DNA from: Malania oleifera
Lineage: Eukaryota; Streptophyta; Magnoliopsida; Santalales; Ximeniaceae
Length of the DNA stretch: 64,000 nt
Assembly (NCBI RefSeq): GCF_029873635.1
Contig: NC_080425.1
Location: forward strand, 44,410,402 to 44,474,401
Direction of reading: 5' to 3'
Shown here: piece by piece, positions 19,985-31,250 of the stretch
How the letters are laid out: every line of letters begins with the position of its first letter
Position numbering within the stretch: position 1 is the first letter of the stretch
The notes under the pieces: generated by a model
Told to the model about the DNA's origin: nothing
Databases searched by the model: none
Seen by the model: only the letters and a program-made list of their open reading frames with translations
Position numbers and translations under genes: made by a program

Positions 19985-22900
19985 CTTATTTTGCAGGTAT
20001 GCCTAAGATCGTCCTCTTCCAAGGACCGGTGGTACTTGGATAGCGGGTGCTCTCAGCACATGATTGGCGACAAGGGAAAATTCACTTCAATTGTTTCCAA
20101 GGATGGAGGCTATGTAACATTAGGCGACAATGCAAAAGGACGCATCATCGGGGCAGGTAAGGTTGGTAAGGATTCCTCCCTTACTATTGATAATGTTTTA
20201 CTGGTTGATGGACTTAAACATGACCTACTTAGCATAAGTCAATTGTGTGACATAGGATATAAAGTATCTTTTGAAAATGACAAATGCATAGTAGAAAATA
20301 AATCTAATCACAAAGTACTTTTTACTGTTGATCGTCATGAAAATGTTTATACTACTTCTCTTGATAACTTAGCTTCACAACAAGTGACATGTTTTTCTGC
20401 TGTAAATGAAGCTAGTTGGTAATGACATAGCCGCTTAGGACATGCTAGCATGGATTTATTGTCTAAATTTGTTAGAAAAGAATTAGTTAAAGGCTTGCCT
20501 AATATGTCTTTTGTAAAGGATAAAATTTGTGATGCATGTCAAATGGGTAAGCAAACAAAATCTAATTTTAAGAAAAAGAAATTCATATCTACCACTAGAC
20601 TACTTGAGATGCTTCACTTAGATTTTTTTGGACCTAATTCTGTGCAAAGTCTTGGTGGTAAATATTATGCTTTTGTAATTGTGGATGACTTTTCTAGATT
20701 CACATGGGGGTTGTTTCTTGCACATAAAAATGAATCATATGAACAGTTTACCAAACTTTGTAGGAGAATTCAGAATGAAAAGGGATATAAGATAACTCAT
20801 ATAAGAAGTGATAAAGGCACCGAATTCAAAAATGAAAGCATAGAAAAATACTGTGACTTAGAGGGCATATCACATAACTTCTCTGCACCTAGGACACCTT
20901 AACAAAATGGTGTGGTACAAAGAAAGAATAGGTCACTGTAAGAAATGGGTAGAACTATGCTAAATGAATATAACTTACCTAAATATTTTTGGGTCGATGC
21001 CATTAATACAGCATGTTGTGTTATGAATAGGGTGTTAATTAGACCGTCAATTATTAAAACCCCTTATGAATTATGGATCAACCATAAGCCTAATATGTCC
21101 TATTTTCATATGTTTGGTTGTAAATGTTTTGTGCTTAGAGCTAATGAACACTTAGCAAAATTTGACTCAAAATCTGATGAAAGTATTTTCCTAAGTTATG
21201 CACTAAATAGTAAAGCATATAGGGTTTTCAACAAAAGAACATTGACTGTCATTAAATCTATCCATGTTGTGTTTAACGAAGCTAATCCATTTTCTAAGAA
21301 AAATGACGAAGATGACATTGATATTAGAAAATGCTTAGATAAATTATCAATTGAAAACAATGCAAGTGAAAACCTAGAAGAAAATGAAAAATCATCTGAG
21401 AATAATGAAAATCAGGAGTTGCCTAGAGATTGGAAATTCATTAGAAATCATCCCATTGATCAAATCTTAGGTGAACCATCTCGTGGTGTAGCCACAAGAT
21501 CCTCCTTAAGAAATCTAGTAAATCATTTCACTTTCTTATCCCAAGAAGAACCTAAAAATATTAAAGAAGCCATAGAGGATGAGTCTTGGGTGATGTCCAT
21601 GCAAGAAGAACTTAATCAATTTGAAAGAAGCAAAGTGTGGACTTTAGTTCTTAGGCCTAATGATCACACAATTATTGGAACTAAATGGGTGTATAGAAAT
21701 AAGAAAGATGAGAATAGGGTAGTAACTAGGAATAAGGCTAAACTAGTTGCCCAAGGGTATAACCATCAGGAAGGAATTGACTTTGACGAAACATATGCTC
21801 CTGTTGCTAGGTTAGAAGTCATTCGTATGCTACTTGCCTTTACCACTTTTAAAAATTTTAAATTATTTCAAATGGATGTTAAAAGTGTTTTTCTAAATGG
21901 CTTTATTAATGAAGAAGTATATGTAGAACAACCACTAGGTTTTGAAAATCATAAATATCCAGATCATGTTTACCGATTGTCTAAGGTCTTATATGGATTG
22001 AAATAAAATTCTAGAGCTTGGTATGAGAGGCTTAGTGGTTTTCTATTAGAAAATGGGATTACCCATGGCAAGATTGACACTACACTCTTCATCAAATCCA
22101 AAAAATGATGATATGCTCCTTATTCAAATTTATGTGGATGATATCATTTTTGGAGCAACTGATGATAAGTTGTGTAATGAGTTTTCCAAATGCATGCAAA
22201 GTGAATTTGAAATAAGCATGATGGGTGAACTTAGTTTCTTCTTAGGGCTACAAATAAAGCCAGCTAATCATGGAACTTTCATATGCCAATCTAAATATAT
22301 TAGGGACTTGCTAAAGAAATTTAACATGGAAGATTGCAAAATTCTTGGCACACCAATGAACTCTTCCATTAACCTTGATAAAGATGAGCAAGGAATCTCT
22401 ATTGACGTGAAATTGCATCGTGGCATGATTGGGAGTCTCTTATGTCTCACTGCTAGTAGGCCTGATATTATGTTTAGTGTGTGTATGTGTGCTCGGTTTA
22501 TGGCTGCCTCTAAGGAATCTCACCTAAAATCTGTTAAACAAATCCTTAAGTATCTAGTTGGGACTATAGAGTTAGGCTTGTGGTACCCTAAGCATACTAC
22601 TTTTGAGATTGTTAGTTACACTAATGCTGACTTTGCCAGTAGTAAAGTTGATAGAAAAAGCACCAGCGGCACTTGTCATTACTTAGGACAATCTCTTGTT
22701 TCTTGGTTCTCCAAGAAACAAAACTCAGTTGCCTTATCCACGGCTGAAGTAGAATATATTGCGAATGGAAGTTGTTATGCCCGAACTCTTTACATGAAAT
22801 AACAACTTGTGGATTTTGGATTGCACTATGATACAATACCGATTAAATGTGACAATACGAGTGCAATCAATATCTCTAAAAATCCTATCTCACATTCACG

Positions 22901-23083
22901 AACTAAACACATTGAGATTAGACACCACTTTCTTCGTGATCATGTGCAAAAAGGATATGTGGCTCTTGAGTTTGTATGCACTAATGAACAATGGGCAGAT
23001 ATATTTACTAAACCACTTCCCAAGGATAGATTCATATAGATTAGACGTGAATTAGGCTTAATGCATTGTAGAGAAGCTTCTTA
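19985..23083 (+). pseudogene. pol: pol of element A2 (PR-IN-RT-RNase H), broken
   Basis: Protease DSG lies at 20039-20047. The pre-integrase segment is cut by stops at about 20420. The integrase core keeps VDDFSRFTW and IRSDKGTEF, but a stop falls in APRTP (20900) and the catalytic glutamate codon is CAA, glutamine, at 20918-20920 (VVQRKN). RT spans about 21590-22310 with YVDD at 22131-22142, interrupted by a stop at about 22004 and a shift near 22100. RNase H runs to about 23040 with stops at 22800 and 23037. It aligns with A1 pol throughout and carries independent lesions. Confidence 0.9.
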
Positions 23084-23685
23084 GATGTTTCATAACTAGC
23101 ATAAATTGAGGGGGAGCTCTCAAATGAAAATTTTCTAAGTCTTAGCAACTAATACTATTGTTGACTTGCCTTCTAGCTTTAGACTTTGTGAAAGTTGATT
23201 ATTGATTGTGTGCACATGTATTATATTTATAGCATGATAGCATTGGATATAATAGATATTGATCATTGCTTGTGATGCACAATCCCCTTGTCCACTTCTT
23301 GATGATATTAAAATTTTATTTGATTGTTAAACTATACTGAACTGTTTGAGTAGTTGTGGATAAACTGTTAAGATATTTAAACTCAAACAGGTTACATTTT
23401 ATACAGGATTTGTTTTGAAAAGTCCGGTTTACAAACGGCACTTTGCCGAATTTTTTTTAACTCTTTCCAAAATTCATAATGTACAAATGTAATACTCACC
23501 CATTGCCTAGAGTGTTACCTCATATGGCCCTTTTTGCTGTCGCCAAAAGGGAGAGATGGAAAGGGGCAAAAATAATGAGTAGAATAATTTGGTTAAAAAT
23601 AAATGCATATTGATAAGGGGAGCCTTCTTAGGCTTAAACCCATATTTTTGTTGATCGCATTTGTCATCATCAAAAAAGGGGAGAA
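23084..23685 (+). other. 3' untranslated region of A2 with PPTs
   Basis: It contains GAGGGGGAGCTC at 23107, an internal PPT-like tract after GTCGCC (about 23542-23565) and the terminal tract AAAAAAGGGGAGAA at 23672-23685. The inverted repeat arms are 23659-23675 and 23711-23727 (two mismatches in 17, one of them a G-U wobble). No ORF3 is present. Confidence 0.8.
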
Positions 23686-23894
23686 TGTTGACTTTATAGG
23701 TCACGTTCGATTTTGATTATGATAAATACTCATGATACCTAATGGGTATTTGAGATTATGTGAAGGAACCTTAATCGTCAAGATCTAGATGCACGTAAAA
23801 CAAGTGAATATTGAAGACCATATCTCATTGTGTTGTAATATATAATTTGTTCATGTAATTGGTCTATATTCGTAAAATAGGGTGTTTACTTGTA

Positions 23895-23982
23895 ATAATC
23901 ACACACCCCACGTGCATGGTCTAATAGGTAAGCTCAGAACTCAAACATAATCACACACCCCACGTGCATGGTCTAATAGGTA
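23895..23982 (+). repeat. Duplicated 36-bp segment with CACGTG
   Basis: Two identical 36-base copies at 23895-23930 and 23947-23982, spaced 52 bp apart, each contain ACACCCCACGTGCATGG. CACGTG is the G-box core bound by plant bZIP and bHLH factors. They occupy the part of the LTR where sister LTRs carry other repeat boxes. Confidence 0.85.
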
Positions 23983-24345
23983 GCTCTTGGGTTGCCTTGT
24001 ATTTTTTACCGCAGTTAAATATTTTTAACAAGGTTAAAATAATTAAAATGACATTAATCTTTTCTAATAATACCAGGCTTGTCCCCAACAGTCATAATTT
24101 ATGGGGTGTCTACAAATACCCCTTCATTTGGGAAAATTAGACATATGATTAGCAAAACAAATTGAAAAATATCTCTCAAGCCAAAAACTCTTTACTACTC
24201 ATACTCTCACCAAAAATCGCTTAAACTTACCTTTTTCGAGTTTTAAAATCCTCTGTAAGTGTCTTGAGTGTTTGTGCTCAAGATTGGTTGGATTAGCCCA
24301 CTTTTCTGTAGGTTATATATTCACTTATGCGGCTACCTAGGTTTG

Positions 24346-26071
24346 TGTTGGCCTAATAAGGCTTACAATTATTATTTTGATGATAACAAATCATGATGTG
24401 TTTAATATGGTTTGTTTCAAGTGAAAGTTTTTCAGGAAGAAGGCAAAGCTTAGAGATAGTTCAAAACTCAAAAGGATGATAAAGCTTATGATGAAAGTAC
24501 TATTCAAAAAGATCAAGAAAGAAATATGATCAGAAGCTGAAAGATGATAGAAGAACAAAGAGTCAATTGAAGATCAAAAGTATTTAGTTTTAAGAACGGT
24601 TGAATGTAAGTACTTCAAGTAAACTTCAAATATAAAATGAATTAAAGCTCTTATAAAACAAAAGAAACTTAGAAATGTGATGTTAGAAAAACCCTAAAGA
24701 ATGTTTTAAAATCAAAGTGAATGAGGGTTCAAAAGAAGAAAAAATTTTGTGAAAACTGATGGGCCAGGAGACTACCTCCTTGTGCCAGGCAACTGCCTAA
24801 ATGAGAAAAGCTTTTTTAAAAGACGTAGTAGGGTGCCAAGCGACTACCTGAGCACAACTAGGTGCCTAGGTGGTCAAACCAAGTGACTGCCTTGGTTCTG
24901 GTAGGCGACTGCTAGTATTCTGAGTTTTGCGTTTCTTTTATGGCAGGCGACTGCCAGGTCATGGCAAACGACTACCACTCGAACAGGTTTTTAAAAATAT
25001 CCAACGGGAAGATTTTTTAGATGGATTTCTTGGGCACTACTCTTTTGAAAAACTTGGGGATTACTCCAAGTTAACTTGGGGGGCAAGGAATTACTTTTAA
25101 ACATCTATAAATAGCCCCAAACTTCAAAGATTTCAACGCCAGGAAATTTTCCAGCAATCAAAATTCTCTAAAAACTCTCAAACTCTCTTGTGTTTATCCT
25201 ACTTCAACTACTAAGTTATTGCTGATACATATTCCGAAGTAGAGCCTTCAAAGTCTGAATCTTTCAAATCTTGGAAGATATATTTGGTGATCTAAATTTA
25301 GTTTGAGCTTCAATCTTTTTATATTTGATTTACTTTGAAGTATACTTGTGCTGAATCTTTTACTAATCTACTGTGTTGTGAGAGTTTCTTTTGTACAAAA
25401 ATGTTTCTCTATCTTGTTTCTTGTTTATAGACGATTCAAGGTTGTTGAATCGTTGGACCGAATGAGGTAATATCGTTTGGAGAGGCGGGCTTTAGCCTAA
25501 AGGAAGGAATGATTGTAATTGGTATTGTTCCACCCGTCAACGGAACTGAACTAGTGAATCCTTTGGTGGTTTGCCAAAGGCGAGGACGTAGGCTGGGTAT
25601 AAGCCGAACCTTGTAAAACCTTCTCTCTCTCTCTTCTTTCTTACTCTTTATTTTTCAGAAAAATTTACAACCTGCATGCATGCTTTAAATTGTTAAATTC
25701 TGAGTGTATGGTTGTTAAATAGACTGGAAGATAATTCATTTTGACTTGATCACATTGATTGCGGAAACCGAAAAGGACTATGTTGGTTGATCATCCTAAA
25801 CTTATTAACCTGAAAGTTTGTTTAATAACTAAACACAAGGAAGAAGTGTGATTGTTAAATAACACAGCGCTTATATAAATTCAGCATGCTTTACACTTTG
25901 ATACAGAGCTATTGATATAAAGATTAAGATATTGATTATTTTGTTGATTGGTTGTGGTTGACTTGATTTTGTGATTGCATGTTGTGATTATTGATATAAA
26001 ACAAAGTATTAAAAAGGAAATAATTTTAATAACCCAATTCACTCCCCTCTTGGGAAGCTATCCTAATTTCA
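24346..26071 (+). mobile_element. Solo LTR, family B, plus strand
   Basis: A 1726-bp sequence from TGTTGGCCTAATAAGG to AATTTCA is flanked by the 5-bp duplication GTTTG (24341-24345 and 26072-26076). It carries GGCAGGCGACTGCC-type boxes (about 24768-24985), TATAAATAG at 25106-25114, the GCCAAAGGCGAGGACGTAGG module near 25573 and a C-rich end. It is the same LTR family as 15665-17495 and is inserted in the A LTR. Confidence 0.92.
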
Positions 26072-27106
26072 GTTTGCTCTCCCATTTGCGTATGATTGAA
26101 TCGATTTTCAACAAGAGCTAAACCTAAGTACTCTTAGGGGGATTTTGTTAATAAGCCCATCCTAAGAAGACTTCCATCTAGCTTCTGAGTATTGCATTTG
26201 CATTGTAATATCTTAGGAAGCTCGTATTTGTTTTTGGATTGCAAAAACGTTTTCAAAACATACTCAATATCTTGTGTGACTTATATTGACATATTTGTGA
26301 AAAGATATTTGTGTTTGTGATATTAATCTTTGTTGCAATACTTATTCACTTATATAAATCATTTAATGAATACAAAGATTACATATCTTTTGCAAACCAA
26401 GCATATACATCATTTACGTGATTGATATTTTTTGATCTGCGGAATATTTGAAACTTGCGTGATATCTTTGTGTGAACCCGACTGGTTGAATATCTTGAGA
26501 TACAAATATTGCTTGTTGACACTCTCACATACACATTACATAGAGAGTAAATATATTTGAGAGTTGAAATATTAGACCACACTGAGCTTACGTATTAAAT
26601 CATTTTGTGGTGTTTGTAAATAAGCACATTTGGGTACATATCTGCCTTACACGAAGGTACAATCACTATATCGTTATTATTTAATTGTAAAATCTGAGTG
26701 TTTCCAGGCATGGCCTAAGGGGGCGGTAATCCAGCCCGGTAAGGATTGTATGTAAAGGTTAAGGTCAGCCCTGTGCTAATTGACCTGATCTGTTTAGGTG
26801 CTGCTCCACCCGTTTAAGTAAGCAAATTATAGTGGTAATCATTGTGCTTGTTAGCTAAGGCGGTGACGTAGGCAATTGGCCGAACCTCAATAACATTTCT
26901 GTGTGTTGAATCTACTTTACTACCTTCTAGTGCATGTATATTTGATTAATTTGTTTCATTTACTTTCTAGTATACATTTACATTACTTGCACTAGATTTA
27001 CCATAGGGTTGTGAATATACTAGTATTAGGAGATTGACTTAGGGCTTAAATTTTAAAAATACCAATTCACCCCCCCCCCCCTCTTGGGATCACAGTAAAG
27101 CTAACA

Positions 27107-27835
27107 TACTCCTGTGCATATTACATTGAAGAAAATCCTTTGAGTTAGTTTGAGTATTTGATTTTCATCTTTGAAACCTTGATGTGTTATTGAGATTTAA
27201 TATAACTTTTTTCAAAGATATAGCTTTTGCAGAATACTCTTGAACATTCTAGTGATAATATCTTGTTGAGTGTTGTTTGCACAAATATTCACATCATTGA
27301 AGTTACATATTCTATACTGTTGATTTTCTTGTGATTGATTACGTTTGGTACACATCTGCTTTACTGAGAAGTGCAATCATTGTACCTTGTCATATTGAGA
27401 AAATATTGTTCTACTCCAAGCATGGCCTGAGGGGGTGGTAATCCAGCCCGATAAGAATTGTCCGCAAAGGTTGAGGTAAGCCGTGCGCTAATTGACCTAA
27501 TTGTTTAGGTGTCACTCCACCCATTAAGTGAGCCTTATAGTGATAATCTTTGCGCTTGTTAGCTAAGGTGGGGACGTAGGCAATTTGCCAAACCTCGATA
27601 ACATTTCTAGGTGTCATCTTTATTTACAGTTTTCTTGTGCATGATTGGTTAATTTAATTGTGCTATTTATTTTTTGTTGTACATTTAAAATTGATTTAAT
27701 TTATCTACATTAGATTGACCATAAGGTTGTGTAATACTGCTATTAGGGGATTAACCTAGGGCATTAATTTTTGAAAATACCAATTCACCCCCACCCCCGC
27801 CCCCCCGCCCTCTTGGGTTCACGTTAAAGCTAACA
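27107..27835 (+). mobile_element. Family A LTR tail, 5'-truncated
   Basis: It matches 3-713 nearly base for base from its first nucleotide and ends GCTAACA at 27835. It abuts the complete A LTR ending at 27106 with no spacer. No primer site follows; the next sequence belongs to element C. It contains a long C-rich terminal tract (27786-27810). Confidence 0.8.
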
Positions 27836-29147
27836 TAGGTTTAATAAGCCAAATCTTTCACATGAAAACAAAATATGCTCATATTGTGAAAGAAAAGGGA
27901 ACATTCGATATAGTTACCCATTTAGAGGTGCCAGAGGCAAAGATTGGAATATGATATGGGTAATCAAGAGAATCAACCCTTTAGGACCCAAGGAAGAATG
28001 GGTTCCAAAAGAAATTACATAATTGTTTAGAACAATTCTTCCTTAGACCTTAGGATTGAGAATCTAGTAGAGGTATCCAACTAGAAATGAAAAGGGGCCA
28101 ATGATGACAAAACGAACCTAAACAATGCTTGGGAAGTGGTTGTGCTTAAATTGTCAACTTTTGGTATATGTTATTACTATACTAAGAACCTTAGAGAATC
28201 AAGCCAATATGAAAAATTCAAGTGACATATCCAATCTAATCTCTTAATGTATATATCATTATGATTGGTTAAAATATGAAATTATTGGCTAAAATGCTAA
28301 TCTTTGAACTAAATGAAAATGGCACCTGCTTAAATGGGACATATGTCTACACTTAATCCATATCATTCCTCCGAAATGTTCAAAGTAAAGGTTAAGGGTG
28401 TAATTTGTCACAATATTTGGAACCTTATATTTATGAGATGAAAATCATAAATCAACTCTTGAATAAAATCTCATAAGCATGCTTGAGTAAATTCAGTTCC
28501 AATGGACAAATGGTTCTTTATTTGTTAAATGATTCTTAATGCTTAATTCGTGCTTAAATTTGAAAATTTAAAGTTAAGCATATTTTTTCCATTGCACAAG
28601 CTGGAGCTTTAGGGAATTAATTTTATACTATATATCATTTAACCATAACTCATCTTTGAGATTTATGCTTGATCATATCCAAAGAACTTGTTCAAATAAA
28701 GATTCATATACTTCATAATGCTCTTTGCCTAAGCAGTTAAGACATTCTTGTCACTAGTAATAAATAATATCCTGCTTAGTTTGAATACTCTTCTAAATTC
28801 ATTATTAAAGATATCTTTTAAGAGTATTCATCCACACTCCCTTCATAAGCTCTCGACAATAAATCATTAATTAGAGCTTTTGAATGGTGTTGAATGGCTT
28901 AAATAGTTGCACTAGGTTTCAATCTAAAGTAGGTTCAAATGTCTAAGAAATCTATGAACAACCAGTTGAAATAGAAAGTCATTCGAACTTGTGCCTCTTA
29001 CACGCTGCAAAGAAACAAAAATAGGGTTACTTCTTTGAAGGAATATTGTTTGAGACTTCTTGGTTTGTTAAGCCTAAGAACTTAAAACTAAATTCAAGTT
29101 AGTGAAATTTGAGAGCATAAGATGGTAATGAGTAGACTACATTACTG
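27836..29147 (+). pseudogene. Element C gag relic and decayed interior
   Basis: At 27872-28022 a frame reads a degenerate zinc knuckle (CSYCERKGNIRYSYP), followed by WNMIWVIKRINPLGPKEEWVPKEIT and a stop. This is the expected C-terminal end of a Sirevirus-like gag. Beyond 28030 I recognise no protease, integrase or RT block; pol is deleted or decayed beyond reading. A GAGGGGGAGC tract at 29148 resembles the tract that follows pol in A2 (23107). Confidence 0.6.
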
Positions 29148-31250
29148 AGGGGGAGCAACATTTTTAAAATTCATCTCATAAACATCTCTTTGGTGTATGT
29201 TTTATGTTATATGAGCACAATACTAAATACTACTATCCAAATCTTCCTAAATATTTTATTTTATCTAATGGATGGTAAATCATTTTCTATCACAACATGA
29301 ACTGTTATTGGGACATACTGAATTGTTGAGAACCATCTGCATGGTTGATGCAGAATGCATGCTAGTAGTTGATTAGGAGATTTGCATGCTAATTGAATTG
29401 AACGTCATCTGCATAGCTGATGCAGACTTTTTGAATTGCATGTTGTAGAAACAATTAGGTATTCGGTGCATGCCCTTGTAAACTGCTTGATGAAAAAATG
29501 AACTACTTACAAACGGCATGCTGCCCAATTTTTGTTAAAATAGATTTTTCCTTGAATGCACTAAATCATATACATGTTTCTAATCCTAGGAAAGTCTAGT
29601 TCATGAACACTGTTTGGTCAAAATTTTGGATTATGAACTTCATTCAGGACCTAAATGGTTAATCATATTGTTTTAAAATTCAATATCACATGCTTTGATT
29701 AAGTCCATAAACTATGAGTAAGTGCAGGACATTGGGGAAGTTTTTATTTTTGACACACTCATTGAGTCTTTTGAGTTTTGTCTTTTTCATGTTGAACCCA
29801 AACTGCACAATTATTGCATAATTATTGAGAATAGCCTTGGTGGATATCATATGCTAGTTAAAATGCAATATGTAGTGAATGTGTGCTAAATTGTTTATAG
29901 TATACTGCATGCGGAATTTTTTGGATGAATGTATGATGAAATATTTGTTAAATGAACCTCATCCTTGACTGAAAATGCATGAGAACAAAGAAAGGGAGCC
30001 GACCTCCATCCTTAGAGAAAAAGTACTAAATGGACTCATGAGCATCATTTCATTATTGTTTTTGTTTTTGAGTCCTGAGACTCTTCTTTAAACCATGAAC
30101 ATCATATCCTGCTCTTATGAAATTATAAATTTGATATGGATTGTTCTTAGGATTTATGAACACCTTGCATGACTTAATTTTAGATTTTTTAAGCATGTGT
30201 GTTCTGTAGGAATGATTTTACTAGATGGATAAAGATGACTTAATCATTATCTAGTAGAACTGTTTCAAAGACTTAAAATGGTTGCTTATACTGTTTAACA
30301 CTTAATGAATTCTCACAATTAATATCAGTATAAGTGGTTAATAGCATCTAAGCTAGAATTCATATCAAAAGGGGGAATTTTTGAACTTAAAATTCTATCC
30401 TTTTTTGCTCACCCATCCTTTGGCTTAGATTTCTTTTAAAAGCTTACTGTGGCATGCATGTTTAATCATAATGATTTTCTTGACCATAGTAAATATTAGG
30501 TGGAACTATGTTGCTTAGGCATATTTGTTCTACACTTAGCCATATGATCTTGCATTAAAGTTGTTTGATACTTAGGATCTATATGGTAGCTCATTCTAGT
30601 TAACATATGAAAATTAATAAATGTTTACATGCATACCAAAAGTATCCAGCTTGCTTGACCTTAGTGTTAAAATCATATATTGCAAGCATAGTCTCTAGTA
30701 CTTATTGATAATGTCAAAAGGAAAATATTTTTACAAAATGAAGTTTTTGTGGCAAGAAATGATCTTATAAAGGACAAATCTTATCTCTTGCTTCAAGCTT
30801 AAAGGAACTCATGACATATGCTATTTGTAATCTTCTAAAAATCAATTTTTGTCATGGAATTCAAATATTTAAGGGCTTTGTTGTTTAAATGATCTTCTTA
30901 ACAAAAGAGAAATTTTTTTTGACCCTTTTGCTGATGACAAAAAGGGGAGAAGTTGTTGAGAAAAATTATCATAATCCTTTTACAATTGGTTTCTCTTTTA
31001 CTGTATGTATTCTCCTGCCTTTTGTTTCTTAAAAGTGGAAATGATTTTAAGAAATATTTTTTTTTCAAAGTCATGCAAATTGAATTGAGCTGAACTTAAA
31101 TTCATAGCTTGAAAAATTCAGAAGTCTTCAATTTGAATATGCTTGAAATATACTATTCATTCTTTTAAAATTATCCATATTGTAAGGGGGAGCCTTGTCG
31201 GGCGAACCTAATTTTGCTCCTGTGTTTGTCATCATTAAAAAGGGAGAGAT
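29148..31250 (+). other. Element C 3' untranslated region
   Basis: This is about 2.1 kb without an ORF. A segment with ACAAACGGCATGCTGCC (about 29509) matches similar segments after pol in A1 (near 5800) and A2 (near 23427). Two palindromic boxes of type CATCTGCATNGNTGATGCAG lie at about 29323-29430. An internal PPT-like tract occurs at 30938-30955, and the terminal PPT AAAAAGGGAGAGAT ends at 31250. Inverted repeat arms GTGTTTGTCATCATTAAAA (31222-31240) and 31276-31295 flank the LTR junction. Confidence 0.6.

Larger units (their letters stand above)
23686..27106 (+). mobile_element. Family A LTR interrupted by a solo LTR
   Basis: It starts TGTTGACTTTATAGG after the PPT and ends GCTAACA at 27106. 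Without the nested solo LTR and one TSD copy it is about 1.69 kb. The 3' half matches 8700-9417. The upstream part differs: it lacks the TTCGGGYGAC boxes and instead has a 36-bp direct repeat containing CACGTG (23895-23930 and 23947-23982). The C-rich end is at 27070-27081. Confidence 0.85.
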
